Position numbers and translations under genes: made by a program
The notes under the pieces: generated by a model
What the model was told of the DNA's origin: nothing
The model's input: only the letters and a program-made list of their open reading frames with translations
Databases searched by the model: none
From: Parasphingopyxis sp. CP4
Lineage (GTDB): Bacteria > Pseudomonadota > Alphaproteobacteria > Sphingomonadales > Sphingomonadaceae
DNA: 64,000 nucleotides
Direction: 5' to 3'
Assembly (NCBI RefSeq): GCF_013378055.1
Contig: NZ_CP051130.1
Coordinates: 1,674,001 to 1,738,000 of the forward strand
Part shown: one piece after another, positions 8,862-17,121 of the stretch
How positions within the stretch are numbered: position 1 is the first letter of the stretch
How the letters are laid out: each line of letters starts with the position of its first letter

Positions 8862-10138
8862 CCTTCGCTGACGCGTTCGATATCCGCACCGACTGCGCCG
8901 AGCTTATCCTCAAGCCGCTCATAGCCTCGATCGAGATGATAGACGCGCAGCACCTTGGTTTCGCCTTTGGCCGCGAGCCCGGCGAGCACGAGGCTCATTG
9001 AGGCGCGCAGGTCCGTTGCCATCACATTGGCGCCAACCAGCTCGTCAACGCCCTTCACCACCGCCGTTCGGCCGCGCACTTCGATATCCGCGCCCATGCG
9101 CGCTAGCTCGGGCACATGCATATAGCGGTTCTCGAAGATCGTTTCGGTCAGCATGCTGGTCCCGTCGGCGAGTGCCAGCATGGACATGAACTGGGCTTGC
9201 ATATCGGTCGGGAAGCCCGGGAAAGGCGCGGTCGATATAGTCGCTGGGTCGAGGCGGCCATTGGCCGTCACCTTCACCCCATCATCGCGCTCATCAACCT
9301 CCAGGCCAACATCGCGAAGCCCCGCTATGATCGATGGCATGTCGCTCGCCCGGGCGCCGTTGAGCATCAGCTCACCACCTGTGATCGCCGCCGCACAGGC
9401 GTAGCTGCCCGCTTCGATCCGATCGGGCATCACCGCATAGGTTGCACCGTGCAGCCGATCCTTGCCATGGACGACCAGTCGGTCGCTGCCGATATCTTCG
9501 ATCTCTGCGCCCATTGCGACGAGGCAATTGCACAGATCGACAATCTCCGGCTCGCGCGCAGCATTCTCGATCACCGTCTCGCCCTTCGCGAGCACCGCTG
9601 CCATCAGTGCATTCTCTGTCGCTCCGACAGAGACGACCGGAAAGGAAATCGTGCCGCCGTGCAAACCACCATCCGGCGCCTTCGCTTTCACATAGCCAGC
9701 GGCAAGCTCGATCTCAGCGCCCAGTGCTTCCAAAGCTTTCAGATGGAGATCGATCGGTCGGTTGCCGATCGCACAGCCCCCCGGCATGGATACGGTCGCC
9801 TCGCCGGCCCGCGCAACAAGCGGACCCAGTACCAGAATAGAGGCGCGCATCTTGCGGACGAAATCATAGGGCGCGACGGTGGAGGCGATGGTCTTTGCCG
9901 TCACCGTCATCTTGCGCGCTCCGCCATTATGCCCGCCTTCCAGCATGGTCGACGCGCCATGCTGATTGAGCAAATGCATAAAGCCATCGACATCGGCGAG
10001 CCGCGGCAGATTTTCCAGGCACAAGGCCTCATCGGTCAGCAATGCGCACGGCATCAGCGTGAGCACCGCGTTTTTTGCGCCAGAGATTTGGAGCGTGCCG
10101 GAAAGCCGGTTGCCGCCGCGAATTACTATACTGTCCAT
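8858..10138 (-). CDS. murA: UDP-N-acetylglucosamine 1-carboxyvinyltransferase
   Basis: MurA transfers enolpyruvate from PEP to UDP-GlcNAc, the first committed cytoplasmic step of peptidoglycan synthesis and the target of fosfomycin. The 426 residues match the family length. The N terminus has [17 protein letters not shown] with the catalytic Lys-Asn pair. The active-site loop [15 protein letters not shown] keeps the cysteine that fosfomycin alkylates, so the enzyme should be sensitive. The C-terminal [19 protein letters not shown] is typical. The gene converges on DUF445 with stop codons overlapping. A separate promoter is likely because clpS, upstream on the same strand, ends about 50 bases before it. 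Confidence 0.97.
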   Translation of the reverse strand: MDSIVIRGGNRLSGTLQISGAKNAVLTLMPCALLTDEALCLENLPRLADVDGFMHLLNQHGASTMLEGGHNGGARKMTVTAKTIASTVAPYDFVRKMRASILVLGPLVARAGEATVSMPGGCAIGNRPIDLHLKALEALGAEIELAAGYVKAKAPDGGLHGGTISFPVVSVGATENALMAAVLAKGETVIENAAREPEIVDLCNCLVAMGAEIEDIGSDRLVVHGKDRLHGATYAVMPDRIEAGSYACAAAITGGELMLNGARASDMPSIIAGLRDVGLEVDERDDGVKVTANGRLDPATISTAPFPGFPTDMQAQFMSMLALADGTSMLTETIFENRYMHVPELARMGADIEVRGRTAVVKGVDELVGANVMATDLRASMSLVLAGLAAKGETKVLRVYHLDRGYERLEDKLGAVGADIERVSEG

Positions 10139-10187
10139 GAGCGGCTTCTAGCGCACCCTCAGAAACGCGCAATCCCGGCCAGCTAAA

Positions 10188-10547
10188 TCAGGCCTTTTCC
10201 ATCGTGCATTGAAGCGGGTGCTGGTTTTCGCGGGCAAAATCGATCACTTGGGTCACCTTGGTCTCGGCCACTTCATAGCTGAAGACCCCGCACACACCCA
10301 CGCCGCGTTGATGCACCTGCAACATCACGCGTGTCGCATCTTCCATATTCATGCTGAAAAAGCGTTGCAACACGAGCACCACAAATTCCATCGGCGTGAA
10401 ATCGTCATTCAGCATGAGCACTTTATAGGGTGATGGCTTCTTGGTCCGCGTGCGCGTTTGGGTGGCGACGCCGATCCCGGATCCACCGGATTCATCGTCC
10501 CCATCTTCATCGCCATTGGCGGCCAGAATTTCACGGCTGTCGAGCAT
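10188..10547 (-). CDS. clpS: ATP-dependent Clp protease adaptor ClpS
   Basis: ClpS binds N-degron substrates and delivers them to ClpAP. From the ATG at 10547 the protein has 119 residues: an acidic, disordered first third ([14 protein letters not shown]), then the core with [48 protein letters not shown] and the C-terminal [10 protein letters not shown]. The acidic and aspartate residues that bind the N-terminal amine (NDD) and the conserved VH are present. An in-frame ATG at 10607 would add 20 non-family residues and lies against the phasin terminator, so it is less likely. No clear ribosome-binding site precedes either start. clpA is not in the window. Confidence 0.93.
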   Translation of the reverse strand: MLDSREILAANGDEDGDDESGGSGIGVATQTRTRTKKPSPYKVLMLNDDFTPMEFVVLVLQRFFSMNMEDATRVMLQVHQRGVGVCGVFSYEVAETKVTQVIDFARENQHPLQCTMEKA

Positions 10548-10610
10548 GATGAGGAGAATATCGTATTGCACCGCCGCGAAGCAAGGGGGTGATGCGCCGA
10601 TGGCCAAAGA

Positions 10611-10644
10611 AAAAGGGCCGCTCCGTTACCGGAGCGACCCCTTT
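10611..10644 (-). terminator. rho-independent terminator after the phasin gene
   Basis: Fifteen-base arms at 10611-10625 and 10630-10644 pair with only two wobble positions around a TTAC loop. Reading on the minus strand, the hairpin is followed by a T-rich run (TTTTTCTTT). It separates the phasin gene from clpS. Confidence 0.88.
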
Positions 10645-10670
10645 TGTCTCGTTCGAATACTGCCGGAGAG

Positions 10671-11204
10671 TTAGGCAGCTTTACGAACGTTTTCCATTGC
10701 AGCGGTGAAACGCTCGGAGATCGGCTGGAATGCGTCACCGGCGAGCTTCATCCATGCTTCAGTGTTGTGCGAAGCCTGCTGAACCAGCGTGTCGAAGCTA
10801 GCGCGAGCACGTTCGTTCTGAACTTCGATCAGATCGCGCGGCGACTTGACCGAACCGAAACCTTCAAATGCCTTGGTGGCAGTTTCGAGGTTCGTGCGAG
10901 CATATTCAGCATTCTGCTTGGCAATGTCCTGAACGCCCTGGGCAGCAATCTTGCCGCTTTCGACCATTGCTTCAACGTTTGCCTTCTGGAATTCAACCAT
11001 GTCCGTGCCCATTGCCGAAACCTTTTCAGCGGTTTCTTTGGCGCGGTCCTGTGCCTGAGCAACGAAACCTTCAACGCGCTCACGCGTCTTTTCAGCGGTT
11101 TCCTTTACGCGCTCGCTGGCGGTTTCCATCGCTTCTTCAACGCGATTGGTAGCCTTGGGAGCGGCCTTCTTGGCGGTCGTCTTCGTGGTTTTCTTCGTAG
11201 CCAT
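10671..11204 (-). CDS. phasin family protein (PHA granule-associated)
   Basis: A 177-residue, highly helical phasin. It starts with a basic, threonine- and lysine-rich tail (MATKKTTKTTAKKAAPK) and continues with amphipathic heptads such as VEEAMETASERVKETAEKTRERVEGFVAQAQDRAKETAEK. The family core FQKANVEAMVESGKIAAQGVQDIAKQ follows, and the end is typical of the phasin_2 group. Phasins coat polyhydroxyalkanoate granules and control their size. The PHA synthase gene lies just upstream on the same strand. A strong terminator follows, and two inverted copies of a 15-base motif precede the gene (11285-11347), consistent with its own regulated promoter. Confidence 0.9.
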   Translation of the reverse strand: MATKKTTKTTAKKAAPKATNRVEEAMETASERVKETAEKTRERVEGFVAQAQDRAKETAEKVSAMGTDMVEFQKANVEAMVESGKIAAQGVQDIAKQNAEYARTNLETATKAFEGFGSVKSPRDLIEVQNERARASFDTLVQQASHNTEAWMKLAGDAFQPISERFTAAMENVRKAA

Positions 11205-11284
11205 TTTCGTCTTCCTTCTGTGTTGGCCGACTTGAACGGCCTGTTATCGGGGCCCGGCGCTGTGGCCAGACCTTCAATCTGTTA

Positions 11285-11347
11285 TGTTGCGGTGCACAAT
11301 ATAGGACGACTCGGCAAAATGCAAGCACTTTTTTGTGCACTGCAACA
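11285..11347. promoter_or_regulatory. two inverted copies of TTGTGCAC(C/T)GCAACA before the phasin gene
   Basis: TTGTGCACTGCAACA lies at 11333-11347 on the plus strand, and TTGTGCACCGCAACA at 11285-11299 on the minus strand, 48 bases apart centre to centre. Both are in the phasin promoter region. The PHA regulator PhaR of other alphaproteobacteria binds TGC-rich sites before phasin genes, so a PhaR-type operator is plausible. The repeat is seen directly; the binding protein is inferred. Confidence 0.5.
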
Positions 11348-11416
11348 AAATTGCCAAGTGGCTGTTTATATAGGGTTATAGACTATTATCACAAAGGAAA
11401 TTGCGCGTTTCTTCGC

Positions 11417-13249
11417 TTAGCGCGAACGCACATAGCTGCCCGGAGCATCCTCAATCGCCTTGAATTTGCCCTTGCCCGGGATGCGCGCCTTCTTCGCCTC
11501 AACCATCTCGCCCGAATGGCCGCCCAACCATTTGAGCCAGTCGGGCCACCAGCTGCCGGCCGTTTCCTTCGCGCCGGCGATAAAGTCCTCCAGCGTGTCC
11601 GCTTGCTTCTTGTTCGTCCAATATTGGTATTTGTTGGCGTCGGGCGGATTGACGACGCCCGCAATATGCCCCGATCCCGCGAGTACGAATTTCAGCGGAC
11701 CGGCAAAATGCTCGGTGATCTTCCATACGCTTTCGGGCGGGGCGATATGATCTTCGCGGCCTGCCTGGACATAGCTGGGCGTTTCCACATTGCGCATATC
11801 GATAGGCTCGCCATCCACACTCAGCCCACCCGGCTCGGCGAGTTTATTGTCGCGATAGAAATCCTGCAGATAATTCTTGTGCCATTTCGCAGGCAGATTC
11901 GTCGTGTCGCCATTCCAGTGGAGCAGGTCGAATGCCGGATATTCCTCGCCCATCAGATAATTGTTCACGACATAGTTCCAGATGAGGTCACGCCCGCGCA
12001 GCATGTTGAAAGTCGCCGCCATATAGCGGCCGTCCAGATAGCCTTGGCCCTCGCCCAGCTGTTCAATCAGCTTGGCCTGCATATCGTCGATGAAGAGATG
12101 GAGGTCGCCAGCCATGGTGAAATCCACCTGCGCGGTAAAGAAGGTCGCGCTCTCCACCTTGTCCGCTTCGCCGCGAGCGGCGAGATAGGCCAGCGTCATC
12201 GCCAGCGTCGTGCCGGCCACGCAATAGCCGATCGTGTTGACCGACGGCACTTTGAGTAGCTCCCGCACCGTATCGATCGCATCGACTTGGCCGCGCACAA
12301 CATAATCGTCCTGCGTCACTTCACCCATGCTTTCATCGGCGGACTTCCAGGAGACGACAAACACCGTGATCCCCTGCGCCACGGCCCAGCGGATAAAGCT
12401 CTTTTTCTCGTTGAGATCGAGAATATAGAAACGGTTGATCCAGGGCGGAAAGATGATCAGCGGCGTTTCAAATACTTTTTTCGTCACCGGTTCATATTGA
12501 ATCAGCTGGTAGAGCGGCGTTTCCTTGACCACCTTGCCAGGCGTCGTCGCAATATTCTCACCCAGGGTGAAGGCATCGGGATCGGTATGGGTGAGCTGCC
12601 CCTTGCGCATGTCGCTGAGCATATGCTCGAGGCCCTTGAGGAAGCTCTCACCCTTGGTCTCCATCGCCTTTTCGAGCACCTGCGGATTGGTCAGGGCGAA
12701 ATTGGACGGGCTCATCGCATCCACAAACTGCTGGGTTGCGAAGCGGACCTGCTCCTTCTGCTTGGGATCGACGCCATCAATCAGGTCAACGCCGCGCAGC
12801 ATATGATCGGCAATCATCAGATAGCTTTGCCGGATCATGTCGAAAACCGGATTATCCTGCCATTGCGGGGCGGCAAAGCGGCGGTCCTTGGAGCGCGGCG
12901 GCGCAGGTTCGCCTTCGCTCTCGCCATCGCCCGGATTAAGGAAGCGCGTCCATAGCTTCAAACTATCTTCCCAGAAATCGCTCTGCGCTTTGGCGAATTT
13001 TTCACTGTCGAAGCTGAAAGCCGGGACACTGGGGAACATCGCGGCGAGCTGGTCGGTTGATGGCACGGCCTCTGCCAGCTTCGCCGGATCAAGCGCGCCG
13101 GGCGCGCCCTCCTTGGCCTGCTCCATCTGGGTGGAGGCATATTCAAGCATCATCTGCTGCGCCTGGCCGAGAATTCCGGTCCAGTGCTGCATATCCTCCA
13201 GCGTGGGCATATCCGGCCCTGTGTCAGAGGTATCGCTTTTACTCGCCAC
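11417..13249 (-). CDS. phaC: class I poly(3-hydroxyalkanoate) synthase PhaC
   Basis: PhaC polymerises (R)-3-hydroxyacyl-CoA into PHA on the surface of storage granules. The 610 residues fit the class I enzymes that work without PhaE or PhaR subunits. The modified lipase box GYCVAG holds the catalytic cysteine (residue 343). The other catalytic residues are visible as the aspartate in GREDHIAPPESVW and the histidine in GSGHIAGVVNPP. PWINRFYILDLNEKKSFIRWA is a strongly conserved stretch. The phasin gene lies 212 bases downstream on the same strand. phaA, phaB and phaR are not in this window. Confidence 0.96.
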   Translation of the reverse strand: MASKSDTSDTGPDMPTLEDMQHWTGILGQAQQMMLEYASTQMEQAKEGAPGALDPAKLAEAVPSTDQLAAMFPSVPAFSFDSEKFAKAQSDFWEDSLKLWTRFLNPGDGESEGEPAPPRSKDRRFAAPQWQDNPVFDMIRQSYLMIADHMLRGVDLIDGVDPKQKEQVRFATQQFVDAMSPSNFALTNPQVLEKAMETKGESFLKGLEHMLSDMRKGQLTHTDPDAFTLGENIATTPGKVVKETPLYQLIQYEPVTKKVFETPLIIFPPWINRFYILDLNEKKSFIRWAVAQGITVFVVSWKSADESMGEVTQDDYVVRGQVDAIDTVRELLKVPSVNTIGYCVAGTTLAMTLAYLAARGEADKVESATFFTAQVDFTMAGDLHLFIDDMQAKLIEQLGEGQGYLDGRYMAATFNMLRGRDLIWNYVVNNYLMGEEYPAFDLLHWNGDTTNLPAKWHKNYLQDFYRDNKLAEPGGLSVDGEPIDMRNVETPSYVQAGREDHIAPPESVWKITEHFAGPLKFVLAGSGHIAGVVNPPDANKYQYWTNKKQADTLEDFIAGAKETAGSWWPDWLKWLGGHSGEMVEAKKARIPGKGKFKAIEDAPGSYVRSR

Positions 13250-13263
13250 ATCCAGTCTCCCTC

Positions 13264-13330
13264 GTCATTCCCGCGCATGCGGGAATCCAGATCCGATCGA
13301 AGCTACTCGATTCCCGGCGGCGCGGGAATG
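13264..13330. repeat. REP-like double-hairpin element
   Basis: Two hairpins share the sequence ATTCCCG: arms at 13267-13274/13279-13286 (ATTCCCGC/GCGGGAAT) and at 13310-13316/13323-13329. This is the widespread ATTCCCGC...GCGGGAATCCAG type of intergenic palindromic repeat. It fills the divergent gap between phaC and the aminotransferase gene. Confidence 0.75.
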
Positions 13331-13385
13331 CGGAAACGCGCTTTTTGCTTTTCCTTGCGCAAAGTCTCTGTAGAACAGCGACATT

Positions 13386-14594
13386 ATGAATACCGATTTC
13401 TATCGCATCCGCCGCCTGCCGCCCTATGTCTTCGCCGAAGTGAACGCGATGAAGGCCGAGGCGCGCGCGCGGGGCGAGGATATTATCGATCTGGGCATGG
13501 GCAATCCGGATACGCCGCCGGCCCAGCATGTGATCGACAAGCTTTCCGAAGTTGCCAACGATCCGACCGCCCACCGGTATTCCGCCTCCAAAGGCATTCC
13601 CGGCCTCCGCAAGGCCCAGGCCGCCTATTACAAGCGCCGCTTCGATGTCGAAGTTGATGCCGACAGCGAAGTCGTTGTGACATTGGGGTCCAAGGAAGGG
13701 CTCGCCAACCTTGCCCAGGCGATTACTGCGCCCGGCGATGTCGTGCTTGCGCCGAACCCCTCCTATCCGATCCACACCTTCGGTTTCATCATTGCCGGAG
13801 CGGCGATCCGGTCGATCCCGGCCCAGCCCGGACCGCAATTTTTCGATCGCCTCAAATATTCGCTCGCATACAGCGTGCCCAAACCCTCGGTGCTGGTGAT
13901 CGGTTATCCGAGCAATCCCACTGCCTATGTCGCCGATCTCGATTTCTACGAAAAAGTCGTTGAATTCGCGAAAGAGCATGAAATCTGGGTGATCAGCGAT
14001 CTCGCATATGCCGAGCTTTATTATGGCGACACGCCGACCCCTTCGCTGCTCCAGATCCCGGGTGCAAAGGATGTCGCGGTCGAATTCACCTCCATGTCCA
14101 AGACGTACAGCATGGCCGGGTGGCGGATGGGCTTTGCAGTCGGCAACGAGCATCTGATCAGCGCGCTGACGCGGGTGAAATCCTATCTCGACTATGGTGC
14201 GTTCACGCCGATCCAGGTCGCCGCAGTCGCTGCTTTGAACGGCCCGCAAGACATTATCGATCAGAACCGCACCCTGTATCGCAATCGCCGCGATGTGATG
14301 GTCGAAAGCTTTGCCCGCGCGGGATGGGACGTCCCCTCGCCAGACGCCAGCATGTTCGCCTGGGCGCCGATCCCGGAACAATGCGCGCATATGGGCGCGA
14401 TGGAATTTTCCAAGGACCTGCTCCGCCATGCCGGCGTGGCCGTGAGCCCGGGCGTTGGTTTTGGTGAAGAAGGCGAAGGTTTTGTCCGCATCGCGCTGGT
14501 TGAGAATGAACAGCGCATTCGCCAGGCCGCGCGCGGCATCAAGAAATATCTCGATGGATTCCGGTCCAACAGCGCGGGTACCGACGGCGATTAA
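13386..14594 (+). CDS. class I/II aminotransferase, AlaC / LL-diaminopimelate aminotransferase-like
   Basis: A 402-residue PLP enzyme of fold type I. The PLP lysine is Lys239 in SMSKTYSMAGWRMGF. Other family marks are DLGMGNPDTPP, HRYSASKGIPGLRKAQAAYY, PNPSYPIHTFGF, GYPSNPTAYVADLDFY and the aspartate and tyrosine of SDLAYAELYYGD. It resembles AlaC, the glutamate-pyruvate aminotransferase, and enzymes annotated as LL-diaminopimelate aminotransferase in sphingomonads. Substrate choice cannot be made from sequence alone. The stop codon overlaps the start of the thioesterase gene (TAATG). The REP-like element lies just upstream, so the promoter must be within or very close to it. Confidence 0.88.
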   Translation: MNTDFYRIRRLPPYVFAEVNAMKAEARARGEDIIDLGMGNPDTPPAQHVIDKLSEVANDPTAHRYSASKGIPGLRKAQAAYYKRRFDVEVDADSEVVVTLGSKEGLANLAQAITAPGDVVLAPNPSYPIHTFGFIIAGAAIRSIPAQPGPQFFDRLKYSLAYSVPKPSVLVIGYPSNPTAYVADLDFYEKVVEFAKEHEIWVISDLAYAELYYGDTPTPSLLQIPGAKDVAVEFTSMSKTYSMAGWRMGFAVGNEHLISALTRVKSYLDYGAFTPIQVAAVAALNGPQDIIDQNRTLYRNRRDVMVESFARAGWDVPSPDASMFAWAPIPEQCAHMGAMEFSKDLLRHAGVAVSPGVGFGEEGEGFVRIALVENEQRIRQAARGIKKYLDGFRSNSAGTDGD

Positions 14595-14998
14595 TGGCCG
14601 CACCCTTCTCCCATCGTTTCCGTGTTCGTTACTCTGAGGTCGATCCGCAGTCGGTCGTGTTTAATTCGCGCTATCTGGAATATGCGGATCTGATCATCAC
14701 CGAATATTGGCGCACGCTCGATGTGCATTTCAGCGGCGATGAGGCGCTGGAATTCCATGTCGTGAAGGCGGTGGTTGAATTCATCCAGCCAATCCGTGCC
14801 GATGAGGAGGTTGATGGGCTGGCTGAAACGACCCGTGTCGGATCCAGCAGCGTGACCACCGAAATCCACCTCATCGGCCAAGACGGCACAAATGATCTGC
14901 GTGCCCGGATCGAGCTGGTCCATGTCCATGTAGATTTGAAATCCGGTAAACCAATCCCAGTTCCGGACACTGTTCGCCAACGTTTTCTTGCAAAATAG
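14594..14998 (+). CDS. acyl-CoA thioesterase, 4HBT/YbgC-like hotdog family
   Basis: A 134-residue single hotdog domain. The N-terminal FRVRYSEVDPQSVVFNSRYLEYADLIITEYWRTL contains the aspartate of the 4-hydroxybenzoyl-CoA thioesterase signature (Y-x-x-x-D-x-x-x-V-x-x-x-x-Y). It should hydrolyse an acyl-CoA in the cytoplasm, but the acyl group is unknown. It begins in the stop codon of the aminotransferase gene and so is translationally coupled to it. A 181-base gap with no gene separates it from the next gene. Confidence 0.87.
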   Translation: MAAPFSHRFRVRYSEVDPQSVVFNSRYLEYADLIITEYWRTLDVHFSGDEALEFHVVKAVVEFIQPIRADEEVDGLAETTRVGSSSVTTEIHLIGQDGTNDLRARIELVHVHVDLKSGKPIPVPDTVRQRFLAK

Positions 14999-15179
14999 GC
15001 GATGGGCTGGGACACTATACCCACAACCAATATCGACACGAAGACGGATCAAGGAGATAATCGCTGCATTGTAAAAGGCCACACTCGATTTGGGTAAAGC
15101 CTTACATTACAGCGGTTTCAGACGAGAATTGGGGCCGGTCCTGTGTCAACCAGTGTCAAGCTGACAAACGGACAGGCCC

Positions 15180-15875
15180 ATGATCGATCTCTATTTCGCC
15201 CCGACGCCGAATGGCTGGAAAATCAGCATCATGCTGGAAGAATGCGGCCTGCCCTATCAGGTGAAATGGGTGAATATTGGCGCAGGCGAGCAATTTGAGC
15301 CGGAATTTCTCGCAATCAGCCCGAACAACCGTATTCCCGCCATTGTCGACAATGAACCGCTCGGCAGCGGCCAGCCACATTCGGTGTTCGAAACCGGTGC
15401 GATCCTTGTCTATCTGGCGGAGAAAACTGGCTCCTTTCTGCCATTCGACCCGGTCGGACGCTCGAAAGTGCGCCAATGGCTGATGTGGCAGATGGGCGGG
15501 CTGGGGCCGATGCTCGGCCAACATGGCCATTTCAAACTCTATGCACCGGAAAAAATTCCCTATGCCATCAATCGATATCGGCGCGAAACCGAGCGCCTGT
15601 TTGGCGTGCTCAACCGGCAATTGGCAGAGAATCAGCATGTCGCCGGCGCCGAGTACAGCATTGCCGATATGGCCTGTTTCCCCTGGATCCAGACCTATAA
15701 GCGCCAGGAAATCGATCTGGAGCAGTTTCCCCATGTCCGCCGCTGGTATGACCAGTTGAAACAACGCGAGGGCCTGCGTCGCGGCATGGATCTCGGCCGC
15801 GAGCGACTCAATCGCAATCCCCAGGACGATGCCCAAACGGCAAAAGTCCTGTTCGGAATAGATACGAAAGACTGA
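15180..15875 (+). CDS. glutathione S-transferase, Ure2p/YfcG-like
   Basis: A 231-residue GST. The thioredoxin-like N-terminal domain begins DLYFAPTPNGWKISIMLEE, in which Thr-Pro-Asn replaces the usual Ser/Tyr active site, as in the Ure2p/YfcG group of disulfide-bond reductases. NRIPAIVD holds the cis-proline and ETGAILVYLAEK the glutathione-contact residues. The helical C-terminal domain has the N-capping box-like YSIADMACFPWI. Only one base separates it from the isomerase-like gene that follows, which also uses glutathione in well-studied relatives, so the two are probably co-expressed for detoxification or catabolism of an electrophile. Confidence 0.88.
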   Translation: MIDLYFAPTPNGWKISIMLEECGLPYQVKWVNIGAGEQFEPEFLAISPNNRIPAIVDNEPLGSGQPHSVFETGAILVYLAEKTGSFLPFDPVGRSKVRQWLMWQMGGLGPMLGQHGHFKLYAPEKIPYAINRYRRETERLFGVLNRQLAENQHVAGAEYSIADMACFPWIQTYKRQEIDLEQFPHVRRWYDQLKQREGLRRGMDLGRERLNRNPQDDAQTAKVLFGIDTKD

Positions 15876-15876
15876 C

Positions 15877-16491
15877 ATGACCGCCAAAGTTGAATTCTTC
15901 TTCGATCTCTCCAGCCCGTGGACCTATCTGGCCTTCCACAATATCCGCCCGATCCTTGCGGAAACCGGCGCAGAGGTAACCTGGCGGCCGTTTCTGGTCG
16001 GCGGTGTGTTCAACGCAGTGAACAAATCTGTCTATGCAGCGCGCGAAGACAGCAAGGGTCCCAAGGCGCGGTTTTTCATGAAAAGCCTGCGCGATTGGGC
16101 GGCCTGGTCCGATCTGCCGTTGAATTTCCCGGCGCCATGGCATCCAGTGCGCAGCGTCCATGCTATGCGTGCTTGTTGCGCGCTCGAAGAGGATCAACCG
16201 GCACTCGCCCAATTCGCCGAAGCTGCTTTCTCCGCCTATTTCGACCGCCAGGAAAATATCGACGAACCCGAAGTGCTGGCCGCGATTGCGAATGATATCG
16301 GAATGGATGGCGCGGCATTGGTCGCCCAAACTCAGGACGATCCGGTAAAATTGCGCTTGCGCACCAACACCGAAGAGGTCATCGAGCGGGGCGGCTTTGG
16401 ATCGCCCAGCATCTTCGTCAATGGCAGCGACTTGTATTTCGGCAATGATCAGCTGCCCCTGGTGCGCAGGGCGATTACAAGCACAATTTGA
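15877..16491 (+). CDS. 2-hydroxychromene-2-carboxylate isomerase family protein (DsbA-like fold)
   Basis: A 204-residue member of the HCCA isomerase/kappa-class GST family. It starts KVEFFFDLSSPWTYLAFHNI, where the serine after FDLSS replaces the DsbA cysteine and contacts glutathione. RPFLVGGVFNAVN and GGFGSPSIFVNGSDLYFGNDQLPLVRRAI are typical. The founding enzyme isomerises an intermediate of naphthalene degradation, but many sphingomonad relatives lie outside such pathways, and no ring-cleavage genes are seen here. It directly follows the GST gene. Confidence 0.87.
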   Translation: MTAKVEFFFDLSSPWTYLAFHNIRPILAETGAEVTWRPFLVGGVFNAVNKSVYAAREDSKGPKARFFMKSLRDWAAWSDLPLNFPAPWHPVRSVHAMRACCALEEDQPALAQFAEAAFSAYFDRQENIDEPEVLAAIANDIGMDGAALVAQTQDDPVKLRLRTNTEEVIERGGFGSPSIFVNGSDLYFGNDQLPLVRRAITSTI

Positions 16492-16577
16492 CAAAATAGG
16501 TGTATTAGTCGACAAACACACCTTCCGTTTTGATGCGCGCTGCGATACAGTGAACGGACAGAAACAAGGGAAATACC

Positions 16578-17063
16578 GTGACGTCCGAATCCTCCCCCGA
16601 ACCCGATCCACGGCGTAAACGCGCGCTCTATATCGGCGGCGCTATCGCATTGGCTGCGATCGTTTGGAATTTTGACGGATTTGACGACCGTGATCCGGTG
16701 CAAATCACCATCGAGGATTCCGACATCCGCGACGCCCGGGACACGATCCGTCGCGAGATACGAGAGAGTGTGCGTGCCGGTGTTCGCGGCGAACGCGATC
16801 AAGACCGTGAAGACGACGAAGCCACTGATGGCGAAGAAGAGTCTGCGGACGGCGATGCGACCGAGGCCGGAACGGCCGGAGACGCGGATGCGACGGCCGA
16901 AGACGCGGATGCGACGGCCGACGAGGAGGTGGTATCCGAACGGACTGTCGGAGATCGGCGGATTGTTGAAACGCGGTCCGACTCGAACCAGCGCAGCTTC
17001 CGGATCGAAGATGATGACGGCGACGGGATTACGATCAGCGTCGATGCTGAGCCCGCTGAATAG
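16578..17063 (+). CDS. hypothetical membrane-anchored acidic protein with short tandem repeat
   Basis: A 161-residue protein of unknown function starting with GTG at 16578, preceded by AAGGGA. A basic N terminus (PRRKR) and one membrane segment at about residues 18-32 (ALYIGGAIALAAIVWNF) suggest an inner-membrane anchor. The rest is soluble and very acidic, with an alanine/aspartate/glutamate stretch at about residues 82-116 that includes a repeated EDADATA/DADATA unit. The C terminus (VGDRRIVETRSDSNQRSFRIEDDDGDGITI) is beta-like. I recognise no domain. It stands alone between the isomerase and alkB. Confidence 0.6.
   Translation: MTSESSPEPDPRRKRALYIGGAIALAAIVWNFDGFDDRDPVQITIEDSDIRDARDTIRREIRESVRAGVRGERDQDREDDEATDGEEESADGDATEAGTAGDADATAEDADATADEEVVSERTVGDRRIVETRSDSNQRSFRIEDDDGDGITISVDAEPAE
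16881..16923 (+). repeat. tandem GACGCGGATGCGACGGCCGA repeat within the coding sequence
   Basis: The 20-base unit GACGCGGATGCGACGGCCGA occurs twice in direct succession (starting about 16881 and 16902, one base apart), with a degenerate relative just upstream. It encodes the acidic DADATAE repeats of the membrane-anchored protein and may vary in copy number. Confidence 0.6.
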
Positions 17064-17121
17064 CCCAGATACATAGCCGCATCTGATTGCCGCTAACCGT
17101 GCCCGACACTATGTAGGGCCC

